Under the pieces are notes generated by a model, which had not been told where the DNA came from, did not search any database, and was given only the letters and a program-made list of their open reading frames with translations. Positions 37,701 through 46,592 of a DNA stretch of 64,000 nt are shown here, one piece after another; the stretch's first letter is position 1, and each line of letters opens with the position of its first letter. This DNA comes from Alphaproteobacteria bacterium (GTDB lineage: Bacteria; Pseudomonadota; Alphaproteobacteria; Micropepsales; Micropepsaceae): assembly GCA_025350465.1 (NCBI GenBank), contig JANXXU010000011.1, positions 1 to 64,000 on the forward strand, given 5' to 3'. A program made the position numbers and the translations under genes.

Positions 37701-39519
37701 CGGGATTCAAATTGCCGTGCAGCTTGAGATCGTGAATCGTGAGCGTTTGCGCTCCGACCTTCACCGGATAATTGATCTCCTCGATCACGCGAACGCCGAA
37801 ATGCTCGAGCACGGGCAGAAGGTCGGACAATTCGATCACGCCGCCGGCATGATAAATCTTGAAGGTGACGATACCGTCGGTGACGTCCGCGCCGCTCGAG
37901 GAGCGCAAGGCCAGAGCTCCGGCGCCCGCTTTTTGCACCTCTTCAAGCTTGGCGATGTCTGAGATCGCTTCGACCGGTCCGAAGGCTTCGCGATAACCTT
38001 CGGAAAACGCATTCGCATAGCGCGAGAAGACTTTGCCCGCGCGCTCCGGAGCAAGGGTCGCGTGCAGCGCTTCGGAGAAATCGTCGCTCCACAGGCGCAC
38101 GGCCTTCTCGAGCCTCGCCTGCAGCGCCTCTTCGTCGAAGGCGCGGCGTCCGCCTTCCAAATCGATCATGTAGTGGATGCGGGTGAGCTGGCCTTCCTCG
38201 GTGTGCGGATAGGCTGCCGCGATACGACCGCCGAGTGCTTCGACCAGGATGCCGCCAAGGGTGCGCATAAGCCCGCCGCGGAATTTGTCGGCCGGCAGAT
38301 AGACGAGCGCGGAGGCGAAGCGGTTGAACGTATCGAAGCGCAGGAACGCTTTCGTGCGCGGCCGGTCGGTGAGATAGGCGATGCCGGGCGCGATGCGCAA
38401 CAGATCTTCGTCGGAAATTTGGAAAAGCTCGTCGCGCGGAAAGGTCTCGAGTACTTGAGCGAGCGCCTTAGCGCTGTGGCCGGATTTCGGCATCGCGGCA
38501 TGGGCGGTGGCGTTGGCGACTTTGCGCCGTAGAAATGGAATGTCGCGCGGACTCTCATTATAGGCCGCGGACGTGAACAAGCCCACGAACCGCCGCTCAC
38601 CGACGAGCTCGCCTGTGCTATTGAAGCGTTTGATGCCGATGTAATCTTCCTGCACGCGCCGGTGAACGGTCGAACGTTCGATCGATTTGGTGATGATGAG
38701 CGGCGAGGGCTGCATCAGGAAGCCGCGCACCTCCGGCGTCAGCACGGCTCGATCGTGGCCCCGTCGTACGATGCGCCGCTCGCCGCCCCGCAGGATGCCG
38801 AGGCCGGTGTCGGAGAGCGGGCGCAATTGATCGCTGCCGTTGGCTTTCTCGAAGACGTAATCGCGCGCGCCCAAGAACGTGAAGTGGTTTTCTTTGATCC
38901 ATTTCAGGAACGCGAGCGACTCCTCGATCTCCTCGCGCGGCGCCGGCGGTGGGTTTTGCCACAACTCCGCGATCGATTGATCGAGACGCACCTGCATCAA
39001 CTTCCAGTCGGCGACGGCCGCGTCGACATCCGCAAGCACGTGCGCGATGCCGGCCTGGATGTCGGCGAGTTGATCGCTCGATTCCGCACGCGAGAACGCG
39101 ATGCAGATCATGCTTTCCGGCACGCCGTCGTTGTCGTTGGTATCGAAGACGAAGCCGCGAAAGCCGCCGCTCGCGTCGCGCTTGACGCGCATGATGGGAT
39201 GGAAGATGGCTTTTACCGCCAAGCCGCGGTCGGCGAGCTCCGAAAGCACCGAGTCGACGAGGAAGGGCTTGTCGTCGTTGATCGTCGCAAGAAAACTTGC
39301 CGCGGCCGTGAACCCGTCTTTCTCCGGCGTCGGGTCGAAAACGCGAATGAACGGCGCGCCGATACGGCGCTCCTGCATCGCGCGCCAGAACAATCGCGCA
39401 AGTCCGGCGAGGCCGTCTTGAGAGAATGTCTTCAGATCGTCCGACGCCGCGCCGGAATAGAAGCGTAGCGCGAATTGCGAAAAACCTTGCGGATCGGATT
39501 CAAGCGGGGCAGCGACCAT
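34738..39519 (-). CDS. gdhB: NAD-specific glutamate dehydrogenase, 180-kDa class
   Basis: 1593 residues, the normal size for this large class. It deaminates glutamate to 2-oxoglutarate and ammonia. About 700 N-terminal residues hold ACT-like regulatory regions. The catalytic domain follows: LRFGKVARGGIRWSDRREDF, VIVPVGSKGGF (catalytic Lys) and a Rossmann part with FTVVGVGDMSGDVFGNGML. A long helical C-terminal domain completes the protein. It is a single transcription unit; the upstream 187 bp is a divergent promoter region shared with the exonuclease gene. It links amino-acid catabolism to the TCA cycle. Confidence 0.97.
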   Translation of the reverse strand: MVAAPLESDPQGFSQFALRFYSGAASDDLKTFSQDGLAGLARLFWRAMQERRIGAPFIRVFDPTPEKDGFTAAASFLATINDDKPFLVDSVLSELADRGLAVKAIFHPIMRVKRDASGGFRGFVFDTNDNDGVPESMICIAFSRAESSDQLADIQAGIAHVLADVDAAVADWKLMQVRLDQSIAELWQNPPPAPREEIEESLAFLKWIKENHFTFLGARDYVFEKANGSDQLRPLSDTGLGILRGGERRIVRRGHDRAVLTPEVRGFLMQPSPLIITKSIERSTVHRRVQEDYIGIKRFNSTGELVGERRFVGLFTSAAYNESPRDIPFLRRKVANATAHAAMPKSGHSAKALAQVLETFPRDELFQISDEDLLRIAPGIAYLTDRPRTKAFLRFDTFNRFASALVYLPADKFRGGLMRTLGGILVEALGGRIAAAYPHTEEGQLTRIHYMIDLEGGRRAFDEEALQARLEKAVRLWSDDFSEALHATLAPERAGKVFSRYANAFSEGYREAFGPVEAISDIAKLEEVQKAGAGALALRSSSGADVTDGIVTFKIYHAGGVIELSDLLPVLEHFGVRVIEEINYPVKVGAQTLTIHDLKLHGNLNPERENAIRLFEEAFLAVWRSHAESDGFNRLTLYAEVPWRDVSVLRAVAKFLRQAAFPFSQALVEEALTRNPRIASALVRLFKARFDPAMQNREDAEKQTTAEIDDALAKVPSLDDDRIIRRLRNVIQSMLRTNYWQKAADGSFRPALAFKVDSRKIEDLPLPRPMVEIFVYSPEVEGVHLRFGKVARGGIRWSDRREDFRTEVLGLVKAQQVKNAVIVPVGSKGGFYPKKLPAPSNREAWLAGGVAAYKTFIASLLDLTDNIAADGKIVPPKNVVRQDEDDPYLVVAADKGTATFSDIANGISAEYGFWLGDAFASGGSVGYDHKKMGITAKGAWEAVKRHFREMGTDIQSTQFTVVGVGDMSGDVFGNGMLLSRVTKLVAAFDHRDIFLDPDPDVAASFAERERIFALPRSSWADYDQSKISKGGGVYSRAMKRIPLSPEVQKLTGLAGKDAEPAELMRALLKTQVDLLWFGGIGTFVKSSTQSNIDAGDKANDAVRIDGREIRAKVVGEGANLGMTQAARIEYAQAGGRINTDAIDNSAGVDTSDHEVNLKILMNTAIGAGEFKGGERDAFLAKLTDEVGALVLADNYNQTGALSVAQSGSIGDRDGHARFMSALEREGRLNRAVEGLPSNDTMRERGNRNEGLTRPELAVLLAYAKLQLFDEINASSLPDDPYYTTTLKAYFPKEAAERCPRGLAQHRLRREIIGTMLDNDLVNRGGPLFMHRLKEASGVEAPALMRAYTIAVGAFAVDKVTARINALDNQVAANVQLAMHAKVIGHLTRQTLWFVRHVAPSAEIGDTIATFAKGVENLRGTFSTLVSKAESQSIEDHIAELRAAGVPDDLADDVAALPAMGATPDIVRLALETQKPLDMVAGAYFAAARTICVDRLRLAAERMNLPEHWDRLAVRRLIDDLFVHQRALAARALSNGTQGDDRAAGNAAVEAWANAHRDQVDRVGHLIGDLERSGAFTVARLTLAASQIRDLLDA

Positions 39520-39706
39520 GATATCTCGTCTGACGGGAGCGGTGGGGCAGGCGGCGCGAGACCGCTTCGAAGCGCGGGCCGCATACTATGCGCAAATTGA
39601 GTTTCACGTCCGCTTAATGCCGATCGTTTCCGCGGAAGACTCTTGCGCGGGAACCTGTCCCATGCGAACGAAATAAACTTCGCACCTGCAAAAGCCAGAG
39701 CACTTG

Positions 39707-40285
39707 ATGGCCCCCGACGCGATCGTCTTCGACACGGAATTCACAGCTTGGCAAGGTTCGATGGAGCGCCATTGGTCTGGTCCGGGTGAATTCCGCGAAA
39801 TCGTTCAGATTGGCGGCGTTTCGATCGACGGTGCGACCTTGGCGGAAACCGGCACGTTCTCGGTCTTGATCAAACCGGTATTGAATCCGGTCATGTCCGA
39901 TTACCTCGTGACGTTGACGCGAATCACCAACGAGCGCCTTGCGGTCGAGGGGACGGACTTCGTTTCGGGTGTTCAGGCTTTCTTAAAGTTTGCCGCCGGC
40001 CGCCCGATGTTCTGCTACGGGCGCGACGACAAGGTCATCGCCGCCAACGCAAAGCTGTTGGGCGTCCGCGAAGCCTGGCCGCGCGTCACCGCCTATGATC
40101 TGAAGGATTGGTTGCTGCGCGTCGGTATTCCGCTCACCGGCATTCATTCGGGCGCCCTGGCTGAACACGTCGGCGGGGTTTCGCAAGGTATCGGCCACGA
40201 TGCGGTGACGGACTCGCGCTCCCTTGCCGAGGCGATCAGGTACTTGGTCGCGCGCGGTGCACCGAACCCGCTCGCCGGATCATGA
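39707..40285 (+). CDS. DEDDh-type 3'-5' exonuclease (ERI1/RNase T-like)
   Basis: 192 residues. IVFDTEFTAW gives the first Asp and Glu, and HDAVTDSRSLAEA supplies the catalytic His and last Asp; the middle Asp is likely in YGRDDKVI. The overall length and MERHWSGPGEFREIVQIG insertion match small exonucleases of the ERI1 type rather than DnaQ. It may trim RNA. The stop overlaps that of the DUF1287 gene in the palindrome TCATGA. Confidence 0.82.
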   Translation: MAPDAIVFDTEFTAWQGSMERHWSGPGEFREIVQIGGVSIDGATLAETGTFSVLIKPVLNPVMSDYLVTLTRITNERLAVEGTDFVSGVQAFLKFAAGRPMFCYGRDDKVIAANAKLLGVREAWPRVTAYDLKDWLLRVGIPLTGIHSGALAEHVGGVSQGIGHDAVTDSRSLAEAIRYLVARGAPNPLAGS

Positions 40286-40993
40286 TTCGCGCCGCAGCCG
40301 CTTCGGGCCTTCGTAGCGATAGTGGCCGGTGATCTTGAATACGAACAGCATGTCCTCGATGTGCGGCCCCAAGCCGATGTTGTGCAGGACAAGGGGCCTT
40401 GCGCCGTCGCTCGTTCGCTCCTCGGTCACCAGGCCGATATGCGGCCTGCCGTCCGGCAGCGCCCAGGCGATGACATCGCCGGGCTTGTAGTCATTCGCCT
40501 CGTCGCTCACGGCGAGCGCCTGACCATGCCGCGCGAAAAACGTTGCGAGGTTCGGCACGCGGCGGTGATCGATGTTTGGGTCCGGATGCGTCATATGCCA
40601 GCGCGTCGGATAGGCCGCGAACGCGCGCGCCATATCCTCGTGCACCAAACGCTGGAGATCGATGCCGAGCAATCGGTACGCGCGCACGACTTCGTCCGAG
40701 CACACCCCTTGGCTCGCCGGTACGTCGCCCATCGGATAGGGGATGCGCAGGTAGGCCGCGTCGTAGGTGACGATATGGGTCGCTCGTTCTTCTGCGGCGG
40801 CGGCTAAGCGCAGGCCGAACGGCAGCCTTGCGTCGCTCCAATCCTTGTGCACGCGCTGCACGGCCGGCGCAGTGACGGTTTGCGCGACGGTGGGTTTCGG
40901 GCGCGGCGATGGCGGTGCTGCCGCGTCGCAGGCACCGATCACTGCGACGCACAAGCCCAGGACAAACAGCAGCGAGACTCGATTGGCGTTCAT
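40280..40993 (-). CDS. DUF1287 lipoprotein
   Basis: 237 residues. The N-terminus is a lipoprotein signal with lipobox VIGAC (Cys near residue 22), then a Pro/Ala linker. The DUF1287 domain contains YDAAYLRIPYPMGDVPASQGVC, then SDEVVRAYR, RWHMTHPDPNIDHRRV, KPGDVIAW and HIGLV. The Cys, His and Asp residues resemble an NlpC/P60-like or amidase active site, so a cell-wall role is plausible. Confidence 0.85.
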   Translation of the reverse strand: MNANRVSLLFVLGLCVAVIGACDAAAPPSPRPKPTVAQTVTAPAVQRVHKDWSDARLPFGLRLAAAAEERATHIVTYDAAYLRIPYPMGDVPASQGVCSDEVVRAYRLLGIDLQRLVHEDMARAFAAYPTRWHMTHPDPNIDHRRVPNLATFFARHGQALAVSDEANDYKPGDVIAWALPDGRPHIGLVTEERTSDGARPLVLHNIGLGPHIEDMLFVFKITGHYRYEGPKRLRRES

Positions 40994-41117
40994 GAGGGCG
41001 TGATGCTCGCTACAAATGCGGCCTCAATGCGGCGCCGCGCTGCGATCCATCGCATTCGATTTAAATTAGAGTGATCGCGCTCACATATCGTTAGAAGCGC
41101 CGCCGCAGACTGGCGGC

Positions 41118-41429
41118 ATGTCGGGTATCTACGCCTCAGGCATTGCCGGATTACGCGCCGCTGACGTGCGCGCGAGCGTCCGCGCCCAGAACATTGTCAA
41201 CTGGCAGTCGCAAGACTATCGACCGCTGACGGTGCAGCAGACGACGGGCGCGTCGGGCGAACCGGTCGTCAAAATCTCGAAAGCCCAATTGAGCGGCGAT
41301 TTTCCCTTTGTCGATCTCGCCAGCGAAATCGTCGATCTGCAAATGGCCAAACGCGCCTATCAAGCCTCGGCCAAAGTGATCCGCACGGCCGATGAAATGT
41401 CGAAGACGCTGCTCGACGCCTTCGCTTGA
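41118..41429 (+). CDS. Miniature flagellar rod/hook-like protein (FlgC-like)
   Basis: 103 residues. The N-terminus SGIYASGIAGLRAADVRAS with QNIVNWQ resembles the N-terminal helix of flagellar axial proteins (FlgB, FlgC, FlgG). The C-terminus holds the matching helix DLQMAKRAYQASAKVIRTAD. The central beta region is nearly absent; true FlgC is about 135 residues or more. No other flagellar structural gene is nearby. A short GC hairpin (CCGCC/GGCGG) immediately precedes the ATG and may hide the ribosome site. Confidence 0.7.
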   Translation: MSGIYASGIAGLRAADVRASVRAQNIVNWQSQDYRPLTVQQTTGASGEPVVKISKAQLSGDFPFVDLASEIVDLQMAKRAYQASAKVIRTADEMSKTLLDAFA

Positions 41430-41433
41430 ACCC

Positions 41434-43305
41434 TCATTTCTGCGCCAGCAGTTTTTCCATCTCGTCCATGATCCGGTTCATGCGCGCCTCGAGCGCGCGA
41501 TGGACAAGCGGCGTCGCCATGTCGATGCCGGCCGTCTTGAAGAGATTGTAGGGATAGTCCGAGCCGCCGGCACTCAAGAGCGCGAGGAAGCGTTTCTGCG
41601 CCGCCTCGCCGTTGCGCGTTAGGTCGTCGGCGAGATAGGTCGCGCCGGCCAGCGACGTCGCATAGTTGAAGACGTAGAAGCCGCGATAGAAATGCGGAAT
41701 GAATGCCCATTCGATGCAGTATTTCGGATCGATCTTCATCACGCCCTTGGCATCGCCGTAGTAGCGCTTGAGCAGGTCGCAATAGAGTCCGGTCAGTTTC
41801 TCGCCGGTCAGCGGCTCGCCTTTTTCGGCAAGCCCATGTGCGTTGAGCAGGAATTCCGTGAAGAGCGCCTGACGGAAATACGTCGTGCGAATGCCGTCCA
41901 GAATTTCGTTGTCGAACGCGAGTTTTTCCTCCTTCGACTTCGCCCGCGCCAACACGTAATTCTGCACCAGCACTTCGTTCGAGATCGACGCCGTCTCGGC
42001 GACGAAGGTCGCGTAGTTGGACAATTCGAACGGCTGATTGTGCTTGGTCAGCATGGTGTGAACGGCATGTCCCCATTCATGCGCGAAGGTGGAGAGCGAA
42101 CTGTAATCGCCGTTGTGATTGAGCAGCAGATATGGATGCACGTCGTAGGCACCGCCGTTCATGTAGCCGCCCGAACGCTTGCCGTCGTGCGGATAGACGT
42201 TCATCCAGCGCGCCGCGAATCCTTGACGCAGAATGCCGAGATATTCCTCGCCGAGCGGCGCCAGGGCTTCGAGCGTGATGCGCTTTGAATCGTCCACATT
42301 GTAGGTATTGGCGACCGACGTCGTCGGCGCGTAGACATCGTAATAGGCCTGATCCTTCAGGCCGAGCATCCGGGCGCGCAGTTTCAAATAACGCTGAAAC
42401 GTCGGCAGCTCGCGGTTGACTTCCGCAATCAGAGTTCGCACGACGGGTTCGGGCATGTTGTCGCCGAAGAGCTCGGCATCCAGCGTCGATTTGAAGTGTC
42501 GCGCTTTGGCGTTGAACACTTGGCCCATGATTTCGGCCTGGAGATTGGCGCCGAACGTTCCCTCATAAGCTTTGTATGCGGCCCAGAAGGCATCGAAGAC
42601 CTTCTTCCGGTCGTCGCGATTGCGCGATTGTCGGTAGAGTTCGTACGTCGAGTCGCTGAGCTTCACCGATTTGCCGTCGGCGAACGTCACGCTTGGAAAC
42701 GGCAGCTCGCCGTTCGCGAAGATCGTGTAGACCGTCTGCGGCTGGGCGAGCGTATTGGCGACTTGCGCCATGACGCGTTCGCTCTCTTCGCCGAGCGCGT
42801 GCGGAGCGCTGCGTAAAACATCGCGCAAACCGAACGCGTGCGGCTTCAGACCGGGTTCGCTCGCAATGAAAGCCTCGATCTTCGACGCGCCGATCGATTG
42901 AATCTCAGGCTTGAGCCAGCTTGTCGCTTCGACAAAGCGCGCGTTCAAATTGTCGGCGGCCGTATTGCGCGCTTGGTTCGGGGCGACGCGAACGTCTTCA
43001 TCCGCTTTGAGCGAGGCATAGACCGCAAGCCGCGCGATGCGTTTGTTCAGCAACGAGATCGCATCGCACGCCTTGCGCAGCGACGCGGCGTCGCGCCCAA
43101 GCGTTCCTTTGAAGTGCACGAGCTTTTCGATGTCGCTCTGAACGGCCGCCTGCTCGCCCTCCCAAGCGGCCGCGTTGGGGTAGAGGTCGCCCAGATCCCA
43201 CATGCCGTCCGCTTGCGCAGGCTGGGTCGGTGCGGCGTGCGCCAGCGCGAACGAAATCGCGCTCGCAAGGCAAAACGCGATCGAGCGTCGGATCAAAGCG
43301 GCCAT
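41434..43305 (-). CDS. pepF: Secreted oligoendopeptidase F
   Basis: 623 residues of peptidase family M3B. The zinc site FAHEWGHAVHTML is intact, with the downstream Glu in VAETASISNEVL. Unlike cytosolic PepF proteins it begins with a clear signal peptide (IRRSIAFCLASAISFALAHA), so it probably degrades peptides in the periplasm. It converges on the FlgC-like gene with 4 nt between stops. Confidence 0.92.
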   Translation of the reverse strand: MAALIRRSIAFCLASAISFALAHAAPTQPAQADGMWDLGDLYPNAAAWEGEQAAVQSDIEKLVHFKGTLGRDAASLRKACDAISLLNKRIARLAVYASLKADEDVRVAPNQARNTAADNLNARFVEATSWLKPEIQSIGASKIEAFIASEPGLKPHAFGLRDVLRSAPHALGEESERVMAQVANTLAQPQTVYTIFANGELPFPSVTFADGKSVKLSDSTYELYRQSRNRDDRKKVFDAFWAAYKAYEGTFGANLQAEIMGQVFNAKARHFKSTLDAELFGDNMPEPVVRTLIAEVNRELPTFQRYLKLRARMLGLKDQAYYDVYAPTTSVANTYNVDDSKRITLEALAPLGEEYLGILRQGFAARWMNVYPHDGKRSGGYMNGGAYDVHPYLLLNHNGDYSSLSTFAHEWGHAVHTMLTKHNQPFELSNYATFVAETASISNEVLVQNYVLARAKSKEEKLAFDNEILDGIRTTYFRQALFTEFLLNAHGLAEKGEPLTGEKLTGLYCDLLKRYYGDAKGVMKIDPKYCIEWAFIPHFYRGFYVFNYATSLAGATYLADDLTRNGEAAQKRFLALLSAGGSDYPYNLFKTAGIDMATPLVHRALEARMNRIMDEMEKLLAQK

Positions 43306-43764
43306 GAGGTCCCCGCAGAAATGCCCATTGACGTTACCGCCGACTGAGCCGCGAGCGCGAAGGTTTGATTGTCAATTAAGCGTCATCGCCACGCTAGAGC
43401 CAGACAAACGCGGACATACGTCTCAGTCCCCCGATCCCGGGGCAACGCGTTGTCTTTCTGCGACTTGTTAGATTGACATGACACGATTGGCGGCTGGTCG
43501 GCGCAACTTGGTTTGCCCAGAAAATATCCGTCATTATTGGGTGATTGCTGCGCCGCACAAACGGGCAGCGGCTGCTCAAAAGCGTGGCGTTTGTGCAATA
43601 CTGCGCCGCTCTCTGTGACGGAATTGCCAATCTTCGTTGACTTGAGTGTGTGGAACGTGTGCTCTGATTTCGAGGGATGCTAGGGGCAGAGGCATGTGGG
43701 CGACACATGCGTTCTCCGTTTCGAAGCAAAGAAAATTGAAGACCGGGTAGGAGGAAATTGCGTC
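43306..43764. promoter_or_regulatory. 459-bp promoter region upstream of the DUF1302 cluster
   Basis: No gene is supported. The region separates pepF from the divergent DUF1302 gene and holds both promoters. A CCCCG-ATCC-CGGGG hairpin lies near 43430-43443. One GTGACGG half-site (43615-43621) and a CCGTCAT near 43528 resemble the clustered half-sites found before the diiron genes. I could not place a convincing -35/-10 pair. A GGAGGAA ribosome site precedes ATG 43765. Confidence 0.45.
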
Positions 43765-46548
43765 ATGCCGAAGTCAAATAGCATGCGGTTGGGGTATCTG
43801 GGGTCGGTCGCGTTGATAGCTCTTGCGGGGGCATATTCCGGCGCGCAGGCGGCACAAATTCAGTTTGGCGAGGTCAGTCTGACACTCGACAACAATCTGG
43901 CGGTCGGCATCTCCGACCGGGTGGCGTCTCGAAACACGGCCTATCTGCCCGAAAGCAACGGCGGTCCGAAGTCGCTGAACGCGGCTGACGCCGGGTCGAA
44001 CACACTGCCGGCAATCAGCGGGTTGACCGGAACAGGTATCGCGGCACTTTGTAACCCGCTCTGCGGCCCGTTGACGGGCAACATGACGACGACGAACAAT
44101 CCGTACGCTTTCGCGGGAAGCATCAACGCGGACGATGGCCGGCTGAACTACACGTCCGGCGACATCATCGGCGCGCCCGTCAAGATGACCTCGGAATTGA
44201 CCGCAGTGTGGAGAAACTACAAGGCGTTCGTCCGCGGCTACGGCTTCTATGATTTCGTGCTGACGGACTTCAACCACGGTGACCGCTCGTTGTTAAACGA
44301 CGATTCCAAGGGTCTCGTCGGTCGCGACTATCGCCTGCTCGACGCGTTCATCTCGGCTGATTTCACCTTCGCCGATATGCCGCTCAACATTCGCGTCGGC
44401 AAACAAGTCATCAACTGGGGTGAAAGCACGTTCCTCTTGAACGGCTTGAACAACTTCAATCCGATCGATGTCACCGCCTATCGCCGTCCCGGCGCGGAAA
44501 TCAAAGACATTCTGCTTCCGGTCAATGCGATCGAGGGTTCGATCTCGTTGCCGTACAACGTCTCGCTCGCGGGCTATTATGCGCTCGGCTGGGATCGCTA
44601 TCGTCTCGATCCGGCCGGCTCGCCGTTCTCTGCCACCGATGTCGTTGACGCGACCTCGGGTTTCGGCGGCAACCAGAATGCAGCCAGCTTCCTCTCCGGC
44701 GGCCGCTTTGCGGGCTACAAACTCAATTGCGGCACGGGAACCGACCAGACGACGAACGGCTTGGCCTTCGCGCGTAGCATAAATCTCCTGCCGGGGACCA
44801 ACGGCACCTACAGTGTTCAGATCCCAGGCTTGAACAGCCCTGTGGGTACGCGCCCGAACTGTACCCAGGACGTGGTCGCGGGGTCGTCGTTCTTCAACTA
44901 CGCGACACCGGTCGTTATCGGCCAGGCCGAGGCGACACGATTCGGCAAAGTGTCGATCATGAATTCGACCGGTTATGCGGCGCAGTCCAGCGCCTATGAA
45001 GGCATCGTCGATCGCGGCAAGGACCTTTATCCGAGCCAATCGGGCGACTTCGGCCTCAATGTGAAATATCTGATGGAGGGCGGCGTACTCGACGGTTACG
45101 AGTTCGGCGGTTACTACCAGAACTACTCGAGCCGCCTGCCTTTCGTTGATGAGACGACTGGGTCGCCGCAACTCGGCCTGATTACGGTTGGCAATTCGTC
45201 GAACATCCCGGTGGCAGTCACGCCGGCCTCGGTAGGATCAAATCTGGCCAGCCGCTATGCGGGCCCCGCAGGTTGCGTCAATCCGGCGTTCGGTCCGATC
45301 GCAAACCTTGCCGATCCTCGTGCGGCCGCTCTGCAGATTTTGCCTGCGAGCGACCCACAGAACTTGCTGAACGTCAACTCGGTGGTAACCGCGACCAACT
45401 TCATTCCGCCGACGCGGTTCAAGGATACGTCGATCGATCCGTTCACGGGCACGCACGATACGCTTGCCTACCAGTTGGTTCACGACAATCTGGGAGCGGT
45501 TGTTGCGGCTAACAGTGCAACGGCCATTGTCACGAACTTCGGCACCGGCCTCTATCACAGCAACTACGGCCTGGGTAACTTCCATTCGATCGGCAATATG
45601 ATCGAATTCAACTGTGCCCTCGACCTGCTGCAGTCGGGCGTGGTTGCCGGCTTGCCGATGAACTTCAACGGCACGATGTTGGTGAACGCGTACAATCAGA
45701 TCGGCTTGTCGCTTTCCTATCCGAGCGGCATCGAACAGTATGGCTTTAGCTGGGCCGGTACGATCGGAACGTGGGGAATTCAAGGTGAATTGACCTACCG
45801 TCCGAAGGCGCCCTTCCAGGCTGACACCGACCAGGTCACGATCGCGGCGGTGACACAGGAATGCGCCTTTGTCGCGGCGGGCAACGTGGGCAGCTTCAAC
45901 TTTGAGCCGCTCGACACGATGCTCACTCGCTGCGACCCGACCCACGTCGGCAACAGCCGGATCAACGGCGAAATCTTCAACAGCATGTATACCGGCCAAG
46001 TCGGCTCGACCGCGACGTTCACGAACTCGGAGTGGTTCGTCGACGCGATCGGTGCGGACCTCGGTATATTCGTTCCTGAAATCGGCTTTGTGCATGTACC
46101 CGGTGTAGAGAAGACGTGGATTGACAATAACCCGCTCGTTGGCGGCAAGTATGTCGGCCCAGTCCAATACGGAAACACCGGCTGTCAGGGTTCGGACCTG
46201 CCGCTGGGTGGCTTGCTCGCCCTCGATCACAAGTCGAGCAAGGAATGCCGCCCGACGGACACGTCAGCTGGCTTGGTGTTGCTCGCGATCACGCAATACA
46301 ACAACGCCTTCAACACCGGCTTCGTGGTGGCACCGCAGGCGGCGTTCTCTTGGGACTTCTACGGCACGACGCCGGCCCCCTACGGGAACTACATGGAGGG
46401 CCGGATGGCGGTCAGCCTTGGCGTGAACGGTACGCTTAACAACAGCTTCACCATGGGCGTCAACTACACGAACTACTTCGGCGCCGGCATCAGGAACAAG
46501 TCGCAGGACCTGGACTATGTGTCTGCGAGCATGGGATACTCGTTCTAA
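43765..46548 (+). CDS. DUF1302 outer-membrane protein, unusually long
   Basis: About 927 residues from ATG 43765, which has GGAGGAA upstream. A signal peptide ends near AGAYSGAQAA. IQFGEVSLTLDNNLAVGISDR is the DUF1302 opening. Many short beta strands follow, including LNIRVGKQVINWGESTFLLNG, and the last residue is Phe in SMGYSF, the usual signal for beta-barrel assembly. Known members are more often 500-700 residues; the extra length appears as Gly/Asn-rich loops. It is presumably a barrel for hydrophobic molecules, paired with DUF1329. Confidence 0.85.
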   Translation: MPKSNSMRLGYLGSVALIALAGAYSGAQAAQIQFGEVSLTLDNNLAVGISDRVASRNTAYLPESNGGPKSLNAADAGSNTLPAISGLTGTGIAALCNPLCGPLTGNMTTTNNPYAFAGSINADDGRLNYTSGDIIGAPVKMTSELTAVWRNYKAFVRGYGFYDFVLTDFNHGDRSLLNDDSKGLVGRDYRLLDAFISADFTFADMPLNIRVGKQVINWGESTFLLNGLNNFNPIDVTAYRRPGAEIKDILLPVNAIEGSISLPYNVSLAGYYALGWDRYRLDPAGSPFSATDVVDATSGFGGNQNAASFLSGGRFAGYKLNCGTGTDQTTNGLAFARSINLLPGTNGTYSVQIPGLNSPVGTRPNCTQDVVAGSSFFNYATPVVIGQAEATRFGKVSIMNSTGYAAQSSAYEGIVDRGKDLYPSQSGDFGLNVKYLMEGGVLDGYEFGGYYQNYSSRLPFVDETTGSPQLGLITVGNSSNIPVAVTPASVGSNLASRYAGPAGCVNPAFGPIANLADPRAAALQILPASDPQNLLNVNSVVTATNFIPPTRFKDTSIDPFTGTHDTLAYQLVHDNLGAVVAANSATAIVTNFGTGLYHSNYGLGNFHSIGNMIEFNCALDLLQSGVVAGLPMNFNGTMLVNAYNQIGLSLSYPSGIEQYGFSWAGTIGTWGIQGELTYRPKAPFQADTDQVTIAAVTQECAFVAAGNVGSFNFEPLDTMLTRCDPTHVGNSRINGEIFNSMYTGQVGSTATFTNSEWFVDAIGADLGIFVPEIGFVHVPGVEKTWIDNNPLVGGKYVGPVQYGNTGCQGSDLPLGGLLALDHKSSKECRPTDTSAGLVLLAITQYNNAFNTGFVVAPQAAFSWDFYGTTPAPYGNYMEGRMAVSLGVNGTLNNSFTMGVNYTNYFGAGIRNKSQDLDYVSASMGYSF

Positions 46549-46592
46549 GGGCGGGGGCAACCGCACGGACCTATTAGGTGGAGGAAATGCAC

